DNA from: Heterohyrax brucei
Taxonomy: Eukaryota; Chordata; Mammalia; Hyracoidea; Procaviidae
Length of the DNA stretch: 64,000 nt
Assembly (NCBI GenBank): GCA_028571685.1
Contig: CM053158.1
Coordinates: 57,194,001 to 57,258,000 of the forward strand
Direction of reading: 5' to 3'
The translations under genes and the position numbers were made by a program. The notes below the pieces were generated by a model. That model was given only the letters and a program-made list of their open reading frames with translations. It ran no database searches and was not told the DNA's origin. Positions 45,101 to 56,330 of this stretch are shown here, one piece after another (the stretch's first letter is position 1; each line of letters begins with the position of its first letter).

Positions 45101-45267
45101 CCAAAAAAAAAGAGCTATCCAGTCAATTCCAACTCATAGTGACCCTGGAGAACAGAGTAGAACTGCCCCACACGGCTTCCAAAGAGCATCTGGTGGATTC
45201 AAACTGCCACCCTTTGGGTTAGCAGCCGAACTGTTAACTAGTTAACTACGATGCTACCAGGGCTCCA
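45101..45267 (-). mobile_element. AfroSINE with A-run tail
   Basis: Tail A-run at 45102-45110, then 'gagctatccagtcaattcca', 'agaacagagtagaactgccc', 'gggttagcagccgaactgtt', 'gatgctaccagggctcc'. Confidence 0.9.
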
Positions 45268-45886
45268 CTACTGTCACTACCATTGTTGTCTTCTGTACCA
45301 GAGGAGATAACGAGAGAGGTGGACAGAGCTACCTGAGATCCATGCCAAGAGCAAAACTCCTGCAGGAGAGGTGGAGTCGGGTAATGATGACGCTGCTTCT
45401 TAAGGTGATCCTTGGAAGTCTCAGCAGTGTGTGTTGGGTTGGAGGGTGCTTTGAAGAGGAAGAGGAGAGAAGATTGTTTTATATCTTATATTTCTTCCCT
45501 GACAGATTGGAGGTTAGTCAGATGAGAATTCTGGCCCACATCTCTGCTCAGAGAATTAGAAATTTACGTGCTTAATGTTCATTCACCTTCTGATCCAAAG
45601 ACTGATTTACTTCTGTGTCAGAAAGGCTTTTGCTTCACACTGTGTCATTACTCCATGAAAGCCATGCGTGCAGATTGCAGGCTAAGTTCTTTAGCCTGGT
45701 ACCTAACACCTGCCACAGTTTAATGCACTGTCTTACACTTCAACCTGTGGGAACTTGACTAAAACTTAACCACATGAATCAAAATGGACACTGAGGTTAT
45801 ATTGATGAAATTATACATCTTTGCGTCTATATTGGTTAGCTATTCAAATGTAATAAATTACACCCTCCCCCCCAAAAATGTAGTAG
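45268..45886. other. Unique intronic sequence
   Basis: No gene or repeat is recognised. Confidence 0.45.
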
Positions 45887-45995
45887 TTTGTTGTTGCTGA
45901 TAGGTGCCATCAAGTGTTATGTACAGCAGAATAAAACACTGTCCTCCTGTGCCATGTGCACAGCCGTTGTTCTGTTTGAGCCCATTGTTGCAACC
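45887..45995 (-). mobile_element. RTE LINE 3' tail
   Basis: 'tttgttgttgctgataggtg', 'gtacagcagaataaaacact' and 'gtttgagcccattgttgcaa' match the RTE 3' end seen elsewhere. It breaks off where LTR sequence starts. Confidence 0.8.
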
Positions 45996-46185
45996 TATCT
46001 TGGTTATCTAGTCTTGTGGTAATGGAAGTACCACAAATGGATGACTTTAACAAAGAGAAGTTTATTTTCTCACAGTTTAGTAGTCTGGAAGTTCAAATTC
46101 AGGGCATCATCTCCAGAGGAAGGCTTTGTTTCTCTGTCTGAAGAGTTGACCTCAGTAATGATTTATGGACGGGAGCAGCATCAGG
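45996..46185 (-). mobile_element. LTR fragment, same family as 20006-20528
   Basis: The + strand reads 'accacaaatggatgacttta', 'acaaagagaagtttattttc', 'agtctggaagttcaaattca', 'aggaaggctttgtttctctg'. This is the reverse complement of the 3' portion of the solo LTR at 20.4-20.5 kb ('...tttgttaaagccatccact'). Confidence 0.8.
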
Positions 46186-46530
46186 TCCAGGGGCCATGCT
46201 CCCAGGGGAGTCCTGAGGCCTTCGGACCATCGATTGTGGTCAGTTGAAGTTCTCATGGTGCGCCCCTTTTTAATCTTGAGTTGTCACAAGGACTTAACTT
46301 TGTGGTCCCCATCATGGCTGTCACTGGTGGTGGCTGGGCACCATCCGGTTCTTCTGGTCACGTGTTGATGTAGTCACCCACTCACATGGGTCCTTCTGTC
46401 TTCTGGGTTCTCTTTCCCCCGTGTTGTTATTGTCCTTGGTGATCGTCTGTTCTGCTGAATTGGGACCATTTGGTATGCCTCAGATGGCAGCTAACTAGCT
46501 TTTTAAGACCCCAGACGCCACTCCATTTGT
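46186..46530 (-). mobile_element. L1 3' UTR fragment (afrotherian type)
   Basis: On the minus strand it has, in order, 'gtctggggtcttaaaaagct', 'accagaagaaccggatggtg', 'cccagccaccaccagtgaca' and 'catggcccctggacctgatg', the middle of the L1 3' UTR also found at 2.4-2.75 kb. Confidence 0.75.
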
Positions 46531-46740
46531 GAGGGTTTTGTTTAAGGTGTAATCCATGCTGAAGGTGATAGAGTCTTTGACATTCATCAGGAAGTGCTTC
46601 AGTTCCTCTTTGAGCAAGCCAAGTTGTATCACCTGCATATCACAGGTTGTTAATAAGTTTTCCTGCAATCCTGATGCCACATTTGTCTCTATATAGTCTA
46701 GCTCCATAGATCACTTGCTCAACATACAGATTGAATAAAT
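46531..46740 (-). mobile_element. RTE LINE, reverse-transcriptase fragment
   Basis: Minus-strand translation gives LLKEELKHFLMNVKDSITFS downstream of a degenerate active site. The YADD codons (46628-46639) read YAGD here, preceded by an in-frame stop. 'gctcaacatacagattgaat' near 46718 continues the RTE frame. Confidence 0.82.
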
Positions 46741-47734
46741 ACAAATTAGTAATTTAATACAAGAAGGCTTTGTAATCTCACATAATCTGTGGGTCAGGAA
46801 TCCAAGTGCAGTTGTGCTGGATCCTGGTTCTCAGGGTCTCACTGGGTTACCATCAAGGTGTCAGAGCTGTGGTCGTCTGACTGGGGTTGGACTGGGGAGG
46901 GATTTGTTTCCAAGTGTCTGGCATAGTTTTCGGCAGGATGGAGTTCCTCACAGGTTTTTGACTGATAACCTCAATTCCTCATGGACTGTTGGCCAGAGAC
47001 TACCAACCGTCTTTGCCACGTGGGCTTTTCTGTAGGGTAGCCTACAACGTGGCAGCTTGTTTAATCAGAATGAACAGAAAGCCAGGGAAGATGTCAGCAA
47101 GACAGAAATCACCAGTATTGTAACCTAATCTCAGAACTGAAGTTCTGTAACTCTTGCCCATATTCTATTCACTAGAAGCAAGTTACTAGATCCAGCTTGT
47201 GCTCAAGGGGAGATCACACAAGGATGGATTTAACCAGGGGGTGGGGATCATTTCGGAGCCATTGTAGAAGCTACACAATATCCATAATCAAACGTGTTGG
47301 TTAATGTTACTTCGTGTAATAGATAAATGCTGAAATGTCAGCAGCTTAACATAATAGAAAGTTATTTCTCATTCTTACAATGTCTGTGTTCCAGTTTTTC
47401 AGACATCCTGGCTAAAGGAGTCAGTGCCATCTTCAAAAAATACCTTCTGTGATTGACCTGGCAGGCAACATCCAAGAAGGCAGACAGGGAAAATAGAGAA
47501 ATGGAGGTCCACATTAGCTGTTTCAATGGGCAGGTGTATCATATCCATTTGCATTCAGTTGGCAAGAACTTATTCACATGATCCCATCTAGACACAGAGG
47601 AGACTGGGAAACATAGTTTGGGGCTGGGCTGCTACTCTGAGCAGCATCACTCCTGTGGAGAAGAGGAGCATGAATTCTGAATGGACAGTAACTCAAGGTG
47701 GCCACTTATACTTTGCCTCAGCAAAATGCTTTCA
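46741..47734. other. Unique intronic sequence
   Basis: No gene or repeat is recognised. Confidence 0.45.
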
Positions 47735-48150
47735 AATGTGTTACTTCATTTGCTTATCATAACTTATGCTATCTGCATTACTTTTCTCTTTTTATAAATA
47801 AGGAAACATACTAAGCGTATCTTGAGGTCATTTAGGGTTGTGCAATTACAGAGAATAGAGTTCATGTCCCAAGTCTACCACTTACAACCTGTGTAACTAT
47901 GGGATAGTTACTTAACCTCTCCATGCCTCAGTTTCCTCATTCATAAAATACAGACAATAGGACTTACAGTTACTATAAAGATTTCACTGTGTCTAAGTCA
48001 CTTAGCATTATGCCCATGATACGTAAGTGCTTAAGTATTAGCTCTACATATGATGATGGTGAAAATGTTATGTATGGAGATAAAGTTAAGTTGAGGCTCA
48101 AAGGAACAAGATGACTTACTCAAAACCACAGAACTAAGACATCTTCAACC
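47735..48150. repeat. Cluster of MIR fragments in both orientations
   Basis: A minus MIR ('tttataaataaggaaacata') at 47735-47835 is followed by a plus MIR ('cttacaacctgtgtaactat', 'catgcctcagtttcctcatt', 'gtgtctaagtcacttagcat') at 47845-48050. A third scrap ('gttgaggctcaaaggaacaa') lies near 48089. Confidence 0.78.
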
Positions 48151-49558
48151 CAAAAGGAGAGGCGAGGGGTTTTAGATACCAACTTTTCTAACTTTGAATT
48201 GGATGCATTGCAAAGAGGCCATTGATAGATTCCTGTGGAAAGCAGTCACAAGTAAGCCTTGAGCAGCAGGCAGTGTGCCCAGTTTCACTGCTGCTTTCAT
48301 GGACCCAGAGTCTCAAGAAGAATCCACACTACATCACCTATTCAATTCAACTATTCCTGTTTAACCCAGCCTTTGCCTTTTGGTGTGAAATATGCTGACC
48401 AAAGTACCTCTTGTTGTTTGCACCCCTTTAGGTAAGTTCCCCCAGTGACTATATTTCACAATCTTTGTTTAGAAGTAGACTCTGTCTTGCTAATTAGATA
48501 AAAGCCCAGGAAATGATGTAACGTGAGATATTTCATTAGACCTTTAAAGTCTATCACATTTCTTTTAGAGGCTTATGTACTTAGAGAAGAAAAAAAGGAT
48601 TTTCATACTAAATGGTTGCTACAGTATCCCTTTGAATGAAGTGGCTTGGCCAGTTAGGAGACTACATCAGAGGTTGCACTGCTGTTTTTCAGGACCTCTG
48701 ACCTTTTGCTTATTTAGAGTGAGAAGGAAGGAAAAAGGAACACACTGAGGACGGCCAGAGTATCCAAAGCAGCAGATTTGTGGCGTATGTAGACAGATTC
48801 TCAGAACTTCGTATTTACTCAAAGATGAGCACACTACTCAAACCTCTTTCTTCAGTAAAGCTTAAAGGCAAATGACTTCTGGTATGTACCAAAATCACTT
48901 TAAATTCAGTTGGCTATGGATTATCCACAGAAATACCAGCTTTCCTCACTAAAAATGTCCATACAGGTCTTGCAAGTCCTCTCTCTCGTCTTCCTTTTCT
49001 CGCTGGACTACTGCTTGAGAATTGTCTTGTTACTTGGTCCTTCCTGTCAGTGAAATTATTTAAAACCTGTATTGAATCTGTTTCCTAGGAAACAACTATT
49101 GATGGATAAGTTACACATGTTGTCTTATGTTTCCTTTCAGTATTCCATATCATTCTAATGCCCTGATTCATCATTCTCTTGTTCATTTTTTACACAAGGC
49201 TCTTTCTTTGGAATCCTTGCTCACACTGTTTAGTCAAGGGACAAATCCATTTCGGAAGATTTTCCTTGTTCAAACCAGCTGAACAAGTGGCTTTAGTCTT
49301 TGTGCACAATTTCTATTTCTTCTTTTCTTTTTCCTTTTTTTTTAGTACAAGAGAAAAATACAGGCAATATCCTTCTAATGCTTGACAGTTGACATGAAAA
49401 GAAGGAAAAAGTAAATATATCACCCAAATCCAAAGCTCTTGTAATTAAATTCTGTTAGTGTTTGGTGACCCAGCATGCTGTGGTTTCCGGTCATGCTGAA
49501 CTTCACGGGACGCTGTCTCTAGTTTCTTTTCAGTGATTATCCACCATCCTTTTTCTAG
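48151..49558. other. Unique sequence to the last SUCLG2 acceptor
   Basis: No repeat is recognised. It ends with the pyrimidine tract 'ccaccatcctttttctag' before the last exon. Confidence 0.5.
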
Positions 49559-49674
49559 GAACCAATGTCCACGAGGCTCAGAACTTGCTTAATAACAGTG
49601 GACTGCCCATTACTTCAGCCACCGATCTGGAGGATGCAGCTAGGAAGGCCGTGGCCAGCGTGGCAAAGAAGTGA
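49559..49674 (+). CDS. SUCLG2: SUCLG2 last coding exon, C-terminus and stop
   Basis: The first two bases (GA) complete the glycine codon left by the previous exon. The frame then reads TNVHEAQNLLNNSGLPITSA, then TDLEDAARKAVASVAKK, and a TGA stop at 49672-49674. This is the C-terminal helix-strand end of the SUCLG2 ligase-CoA domain. Together with the exon at 26293 it supplies the last 78 residues of the protein, which in human is about 430 residues long. The acceptor 'tttttctag' is strong. The reading frame is unbroken across both exons, as expected for a functional gene. Human annotation includes alternative 3' ends for this gene; I do not see a second terminal exon here. Confidence 0.97.
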
Positions 49675-49728
49675 GGTCTTCATCTTGATCCACTGGAAAA
49701 GAAGTTCATTTTTTTTTTTTTTTCTTTT

Positions 49729-49734
49729 AATAAA
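49729..49734 (+). promoter_or_regulatory. SUCLG2: Proximal poly(A) signal candidate
   Basis: AATAAA 55 bases after the stop codon, followed by 'agagggtgattctatcatca'. Its use would give a very short 3' UTR. Confidence 0.5.
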
Positions 49735-50307
49735 AGAGGGTGATTCTATCATCACTGTGAAAGAAATGGTTATCCCATTAGGGGAAAAAATGTGAGCTGA
49801 GTAAGAATCACTGTATTAAAAATCTTAAATATGTCTTTTTCTTAAAGAAGCTGTCTAAACAGTTTAAATAATATGATTTCATTTGTAGTCTCTATTAAAA
49901 TTATATCCTAAGTTCTCATAATTTTCTGTAATGGAGAGCTTGCCTAGTATTCAGAGTTTTGCTGACTTTGGGGAGAAATCTGTATGACCAGTATGCATAC
50001 AGAGAGAATTTTAAATGAGACCGTACATCATTTAAAGGAATTTTGGTGGACATGTAGTCCATATAATAAAAAAGTCACAGAACATAAAAAACTCAGACAA
50101 TATTATATTTAACATATTAACAACCAGAAGATAAGACATTCAAATAAATAGCTATTACACAATGTATTTCTTACAGGACTCTAATTCTGACATGTTTGCG
50201 AAGCTCATAATTACTCTAAATTTTTTTTCACAGTGGAACGTCCAAATTAAGATCCCATAAATGTACTTTACCATTTGCCTTAATATTGAATATACTGTTT
50301 ACCTCAC

Positions 50308-50318
50308 AATAAAATAAA
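50308..50318 (+). promoter_or_regulatory. SUCLG2: Middle poly(A) signal candidate (overlapping pair)
   Basis: Two overlapping AATAAA hexamers (50308-50313 and 50313-50318). They are followed by the GT-rich 'ttatgtgtgattttgtagta', which is a good downstream element. Confidence 0.6.
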
Positions 50319-50638
50319 GCCAGAAGCCTTATGTGTGATTTTGTAGTAGAAGACTGCATTTTTACATCAAAACTGAAGAACTCTGATAGAAATCTTTGTA
50401 ATTAAGCCACTTTAAATGTGACAGTATGAAGATCAAATTATGTTACTCATGTCAGGGTCTTCTCCCTCGTCTACCACCCCCACTGCCTCACCCCCTGGCA
50501 TCTGTCTGCTTCTGACTGAAAGATAGGAAGAACGAGAAATTGTGACTTTTTCCTTGATGTCAGTTTTTATCACAGGGAAGAATTTCAGTTAGGCTTTTAT
50601 TTAAATTTTATTAATTTTTTGATCTACACACAAATTTA

Positions 50639-50644
50639 AATAAA
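50639..50644 (+). promoter_or_regulatory. SUCLG2: Distal poly(A) signal candidate
   Basis: AATAAA followed 20-30 bases later by 'gatctgtgtgtgcaa', a GT-rich element. Confidence 0.55.
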
Positions 50645-50660
50645 ATCCTGTTTTTAAGTT

Positions 50661-51210
50661 CAAAGATCTGTGTGTGCAACTCATTTTAGTCAGTGTTATT
50701 CCTCAGTTTTTCTTTTACTAAGACACCAACCTGACCCTAGGCATATCCTAAAATTACAAAATTTGGATGGTCCCATAATTATTCTAGTGTCACTGAACTT
50801 AACCCAGAACCATTCCTTTGTTAGGTGATTATGCAGTGGGAGAATAAAAAATATGTACCAATCAGAAGCCCGGGTAAGTATTGACATACTTGGCTGGCTA
50901 AGAAGTTACAATAAGATTTAAGAGTATGTAATGCTAAGGGAAAGATGTGTTATCAACAACTCCAGTTTAGTGAGGATCTGGTGCCACCATTAACATTTCC
51001 CATCAAAATACAAGTGTGGAGCAGACTGCATTTTTTTGTTTATTGTTTTTCCCGCTTTCATTATTTTCATAAATTTCACATACAGACAGAAGTTGAAAAG
51101 TCATTCTTTATAGAAAGTAGTCTTATGACTTTCCTAAATTGTTATGGAAAACTGAACAAAGTTAACAATATCCTTTTGTGTTTTGTTTTTTGATAACAAC
51201 ACGTTGAGGA
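50661..51210. other. Unique downstream flank
   Basis: No gene or repeat is recognised between the gene and the provirus region. Confidence 0.45.
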
Positions 51211-51410
51211 GCCCTGAGGATGCAGTGGTTAAACTGCCCAGCTGCTAACCAGAGCATCAGCAGTTTAAACTCACTAGCTGCTCTGCAGGAAAAAGATGTG
51301 GCAGTCTGCTTCCAAAAAGATTATAGCATTAAAAACCATGTGGGACAGTTCTCCTCTGACTTGTAAGGTCACTGTGAATTTGAATCAAGTCAACAGCAAC
51401 ACATTTCGTT
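51211..51410 (+). mobile_element. AfroSINE (long subfamily)
   Basis: 'agccctgaggatgcagtggt', 'tgctaaccagagcatcagca', 'atgtggcagtctgcttccaa', 'aaaaaccatgtgggacagtt', 'gaatttgaatcaagtcaaca'. It abuts the 5' remnant of the ERVL provirus. Confidence 0.88.
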
Positions 51411-51440
51411 TTTTGGTGATAGTAAAGTAGAGAGATTTGG

Positions 51441-51559
51441 ACAGACAGCATGTCTCACAAATTTGGGACTTTCTAGCCTTGGCAACTGTGTGAGCCATGT
51501 CCTTGAAATAAATATATATATGCTTCGCTGGTTTTGCTTCTCTAGAGAACTCTGAGGCA
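51441..51559 (+). mobile_element. 5' LTR remnant of ERVL-type provirus
   Basis: The last ~120 bp of an LTR: 'aatttgggactttctagcct', 'caactgtgtgagccatgtcc', 'cttgaaataaatatatat' (poly(A) signal), and the end 'ctctagagaactctgaggca'. It aligns with the end of the 3' LTR (58357-58655). The upstream part of the LTR is missing or unrecognisable. Confidence 0.82.
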
Positions 51560-51561
51560 TT

Positions 51562-51579
51562 TGGTACCAGGAGTGCTTC
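51562..51579 (+). other. Retroviral primer-binding site, tRNA-Leu type
   Basis: 'tggtaccaggagtgcttc' begins three bases after the 5' LTR end. TGGTACCAGGAGTG is the leucine-tRNA primer site that gives the ERVL group its letter. Confidence 0.82.
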
Positions 51580-51599
51580 TAGAGGAATAAAACATACAG

Positions 51600-53250
51600 G
51601 TAAAGTTTCTAAATTGATTCACAAATCTGTCTGGCCTTAAAGATGCTAATGACTCTGCCTCCAGTAGTTAGAAGAGATGACACCGCTAATCCATGGTGTG
51701 AGGTAGCAATGGAAATACAAAAAATATCACCATCAGAGGATCAAGTATCTGTGAGACACACTATTCCAGATGATTGCATCTTAGATACTTTGCTACAGTT
51801 TTGTCAGAATCAAAAGTAAAGGTAAGCTGGTTGCTTGATCATATCTCACAAGACAAAGTAGTAGAAGAAAGGGATGAGCTCCAAACTTAAGCATCACAGC
51901 TCAAGTGCCATACACAAGACCTGAAAGTTGCCACTTGTATCCTGAAAGCCGTATTTCTTGCAGTAACAAAACTGATATTGCTGAAAACCAAACCCCAAAT
52001 CTTATTATAAGAGTGGCTGAATTACAATGCCAGTTGAATTCTCAACTTTGAGTATTGTCTAAAGTTGAAGTGAGATATTGATTGGGGAGAAATTGGGGTC
52101 CTGGAATGGGAACAGACAATCAGGAAGCTTGAGCCATTGAGCCCCTAAATCCTGGTGAATTGTTCCTGCCAGGAGAACCAGCCCGCTTACTCTCATCTGT
52201 ATAGATTACTCCATCTTTCTCTACTAGATTTCACCTAGATAAAGTTAACCCAGCTGTGTGTGAAGAATTTTTGACTTAAATATGACCTGGGATATAAGCT
52301 AAGGCTGATGGCTTATAATACATTGCCGAGTGGGTTTAGGACCCACCTCCACCATCTATATTTATTTCTAATCCTATATCTAGACTTAAATTCCAACAAA
52401 CCCCAAGAGATGAATTAAACGGTGTGACACAGGAAGAGGTACACCTAATTTTTCTAATATATACAAACAGAAACTTGAGAAATATGTGTGGGAATTAAAG
52501 ACATGGAGTAATGGTACAAAGAATATAATTTGAAACAGTCTGAATTTAATGATATGGGCTCCCTAAGCACAGGTGGTTCATTCAGTGTTTGAGCTTGAGA
52601 GGTTAGGAAAGAATCTAACTGTTTGGCTGAGTTGCTGGAGTATGGCCTATGCTATTGCCTGTACTAATCAAGTTGAAGTACCAGACCCGTCTTGATGTAC
52701 TGTGGAAGAAAATATCAAAAGGCTTAGGGAAATTGGCGTGTTAGAGTGGATTTATTGGGTTGGTCCCAGACCCACACATGGAATACCCCGTGGACACACT
52801 TTGCACTGCAACAGTGAGGAATAAATTTGTGAAAGGAGCCCCAGTATCCTTGAAGACTTCTGGGGTTGCTATTGTATGTAAGTCAGATTTAACAGTCAAA
52901 ACAGCACTAAGTGAATGAATACACCTAACTACAATGGGCTGATTGGACCCTGTGGTGATAGTGGCCAAGTGGCAGCCCTTAATCAACAATGTCAATGTGG
53001 TTACCATAATAATGTGCAACGTAGTCAAAGCAGTAATCTGAGTAGTCTGATTTCTATGGAAACATGGCATTGGCTATTTAGTCGTGGTGTCCTTAGGAGT
53101 GAGAGATGGGAGATTAAATATTTACTTGATCTGCACAAGCAAAAGAATTGTAGGTCAAGTGATCAGCATTTTACTCGAATTGCCAGAGTAGTCATGGCTG
53201 CTCAATTTCCAGACTTGAAAGTGTTTACAGACCCACAACCACCTGAATGA
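51600..53250 (+). pseudogene. ERVL gag remnant
   Basis: It lies between the primer site and the protease/RT region. The clearest piece is a frame ending at 53250 (52915-53250, 111 codons) that reads as a capsid-side fragment (e.g. ETWHWLFSRGVLRSERWEIK). Earlier parts are broken by stops. Assignment rests mainly on position within the provirus. Confidence 0.6.
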
Positions 53251-53740
53251 AAGGGAGGCCTTGAGTCTTTGAGGAAGCACCTCACTACACTGCCAGAAAT
53301 TTGTATTATCATTCCCCAAAGGGATCTATGGCCTTTTACAAGAGAGACCTTTTGTTAGATAAAAGGAAATAGACTTTTGGAGAATTACTACACTCTGGCT
53401 CTGAACTGACACTAATTCTAGGGTATCCAAAACATCACTGTGGCCCACTGGTCAGAATAAAAGTGTCTGATTGTCAGATTATTAATGGAATGTTTGCTCA
53501 TGTCTGTGTCATACTGGATCCCTCAATCCATTCTGTAGTGATTTTTACAGTGTTGGAATGCATAATTGGAATAGATATACTCAGCAACTGGCCAAACTCC
53601 TACGTTGGATCCCAGACATGGGAGTAAGGACTTCTTTGGCAGGAAAAGCCAAATAGAAGCCATTAAAACCGCCGCTATCTAGGAAAGCAGTCAACCAAAA
53701 GCTAGATCGAATTGCGGAAGGCATTGTGGAGATTAATGCC
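53251..53740 (+). pseudogene. ERVL protease and start of pol, remnant
   Basis: The region between gag and RT where a retroviral protease is expected. Frame changes are frequent and I could not identify the catalytic triplet with confidence. Sequence up to 53740 (IAEGIVEINATVE) leads into RT. Confidence 0.45.
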
Positions 53741-53842
53741 ACAGTGGAACTGCCCCATAGGGTTACCAAGAGGTGGCTGGTGTGTTCAAACTGCTGACCA
53801 CTTGGTTAGCAGCCTGATCTCTTAACCACTGCGCCACCACTT
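53741..53842 (-). mobile_element. AfroSINE fragment inside the provirus
   Basis: 'agtggaactgccccataggg', 'ttcaaactgctgaccacttg', 'gttagcagcctgatctctta', 'accactgcgccacc'. This is a 3'-deleted minus-strand copy interrupting the start of the RT region. Confidence 0.88.
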
Positions 53843-54560
53843 CTTGAAGGATGCAGGGGTGGTGATTCTGTGTCCCCGTTCAGCTCAGCTATTTGGCCTG
53901 TGCAAAAAACAGATGAATCTCTGAAAATGACAGTGGAATATCAAAAATTTAACCAGGAGGTATCTCTAATTGTGATTGTTGTTCCAGCAGTAGTTCATTG
54001 ATTGAGCAAATTAATATATCTCCTAGTAACTGGTATGTAGCTGTTGATCTGGTCAATGCCTTTTTCTTGATTCCAGTTTCAAAGGGACACCATAAGCAGT
54101 TTGCCCTTAGTAGGCAAAGCCACCAATATACTATCACTGTCATACCAGAGGACATAGCAACTCTCCAGCTCTGTGTGCTACTGTAGGCCTAAGGGAACTT
54201 GATTGCCTTCTCTTCCACAAGAACTCACTTTGGCCCTTTGCACTGATGACATTATGCTGATTAGGTCTAATAAGGAAAAAAATCAATGACTATAGATTTA
54301 TTCGTATGATACTTGCATGTTGAAACCAAACCTGTTGACTTGGGTCAATTCCGATAAAAAGAGACTCTAAATCTGACAAAAATTCATGCACCTTTCACCT
54401 CAGTGAAATTGCTAGCAGTCCAGTAGTACGGGGCATGTTGAGATATTCCTTCTAAAGTGAAGAAAAGGCTGTTAGATCTTCCCCTCCTACAGCTGAAAAG
54501 GAGCTGTGACACCTGGTAGGCTTCTTTGGATCATGGAGGCAATATATCCCTCATTTGTGT
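53843..54560 (+). pseudogene. ERVL reverse transcriptase remnant
   Basis: The frame at 53998-54186 contains WYVAVDLVNAFFLIPVSKG, the RT block with the first catalytic aspartate (A/V-D-L-x-N-A-F-F). The second block reads CTDDIMLI (aspartates at 54245-54250), where the family normally has an aromatic residue before the DD pair. Frameshifts separate the two blocks and stops are present. Confidence 0.82.
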
Positions 54561-55600
54561 GTGCTCCTTAGGCCTGTTTATCAAGTGCCTCAAAAAGCTG
54601 CTAGTTTTGAGTGGGTTCTAGAACAAGAGAAAGCTCTGCAACAGGATCAGAGTGCCATGGAAGCCATTATGCCACTTGGTCCGTATGATTTGGCTAATCC
54701 AATGCTTTTTAAAGTATCTGTGGCAGAGATGCTGTTTGGAGACTTGGGCAGGCCCCTATTTATGAATCACAGTTCAGACTTCTATGATTTTAGAGCAAAA
54801 TTCTTCCATCCTCTGCAGGTAACTACTCTCCTTTTAAGAAAAAGTTTATGGCTTGTAACTGGGCCTTAATAGAGACTGAATACTTAATCATAGGCCACCA
54901 AGTCACCATGCAACTTGAGCTGTGCCCACCATGAACTGGTTGTTGTCTGATGCGCAGAGTCATAAATTTGTACGTGCACAGCAGCACTTTGTTATTAAAT
55001 GAAAGTGGTATATATGAGATTGAACTCAAGCTGGACCTGAAGGCACAATTAGGTTACATGAGGAATTGGCCCAAATACCCACAGTACCCACTCCTGTTAC
55101 ATTACTTCTCCTGGTCTACACCTATGGCCTCATGAAATTTCTTGCAGTCAGTTGACCGAGGAAGAAGCTTGTGTCTGATTTACACATGGTTTTCTGCGAT
55201 ACGCAGGCACCACTGAACTTGAAAGTAGACAACAGCAGCACTGCGGCTCCTTTCTGGGACCACCCTGAAGGGACCATAGTGAAAGGAAATACTCCCACTG
55301 GGCAGAACTTCAAAAAATGCACCTTGTTTATTCTGCTTGGAAGGAGAGCTGGCCACATGTGCAACTGTACATTTCATGGCCTGTGGCCAGTAGTTTGGCT
55401 GGATAGTCAGGGTCTTGGAGAAATATGATTGAAAAATTGGTGATAAGGAGGTTATGGGGAAGAGGTATATGAATACACCTCTTTGAATGGGCCAAAGAAA
55501 TGAAGACAGCTGTGTCTCATGTGCCAAGGGTGACCTTGGCAGAGGAGGAGTGTAACAATGAAGTGGATAGGATGATGGATTCTGTAGATACCAGTCAAAC
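54561..55600 (+). pseudogene. ERVL connection and RNase H remnant
   Basis: Lies between RT and integrase. The frame 54555-54869 covers the connection domain (FEWVLEQEKALQQDQSAMEA). Frames at 55.0-55.5 kb are broken. The end of RNase H joins the integrase frame beginning at 55500 (ECNNEVDRMMDSVDTSQTL). Confidence 0.65.
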
Positions 55601-56330
55601 TCTTTCCCCAGCCACACCTGTCATTGCCCAGTGGGCTGATGAACAAAGTAGCCATGGTGGCAGGGATGAAGGTTATGCATGGCTTCTGCAACATGGACCT
55701 CCACTCACCAAAGCTGCTTTGGCAACAGCCACAGCTAAGTGCCCAATCTGCAAGCAACAGAAACCAACACTAAGTCCTTGATATGTCACCATTCCTAGGG
55801 GTGATCAGCCAGCAGCCTAGTGGCAGGTTGATTACACTGGACTACTTTCATCATGAAAAGGTCAGTATTTTGTTCTTACTGAGATATACACTTATTCTGG
55901 AGACAAATTTGCCCTCCCTATATACAACCCTCCCGCAAAAGTGCAATACACTGACTTATAGAATGTCTTATCCACTGTAATGGTATTCCACAAAGCGTTG
56001 TGTTGGACCAAGGGACTCACTTCACAGCAAATGAAGTGCAGAAGTGGGCCCATGCTCATGGAATTCACTGATCTTACTATGTTTCTTGTCATCTGGAGGC
56101 AGCTGACTTGAAGAACAATGGAATGGCCTTCTAAAGACACAATTACAGTAGCAGCTAAGTAGCAATACCTTGCAGGATTGGGTCAGTGTTCTCAGGAGAC
56201 TGCGTGTGCTCTAAAGTACCATCCGATATATGGTATACTGTTTCTCCTATAGCCAACTTTCTTGGGTCCAGGAGTCAATGGGTGGAAATGGGAGTCACAC
56301 AACACAGTATTATGCCTAATCACCTACTCG
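55601..56330 (+). pseudogene. ERVL integrase remnant
   Basis: Zinc-binding end: the frame to 55781 includes ATAKCPICKQQKPTLSP, the CxxC half of an HHCC finger. Further on, 'ttggaccaagggactcactt' (56003) and the following reading (FTANEVQKWAHAHGIH) correspond to the second block of the DDE core, and the glutamate-bearing block follows near 56095. Stops and at least one frameshift occur. Confidence 0.82.

Larger units (their letters stand above)
26414..49558 (+). other. SUCLG2: Last SUCLG2 intron (23,145 bp)
   Basis: Bounded by gtgagt at 26414 and 'ttttctag' at 49551-49558. It is a phase-1 intron that splits the glycine codon of VRLEG. It contains the repeats listed separately and no other exon that I can support. 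Confidence 0.93.
49675..50660 (+). other. SUCLG2: SUCLG2 3' UTR (probable extent)
   Basis: An AT-rich, repeat-free stretch after the stop. It contains a T-run (49709-49723) and three candidate poly(A) signals (49729, 50313, 50639). The true end is not determined. Confidence 0.55.
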
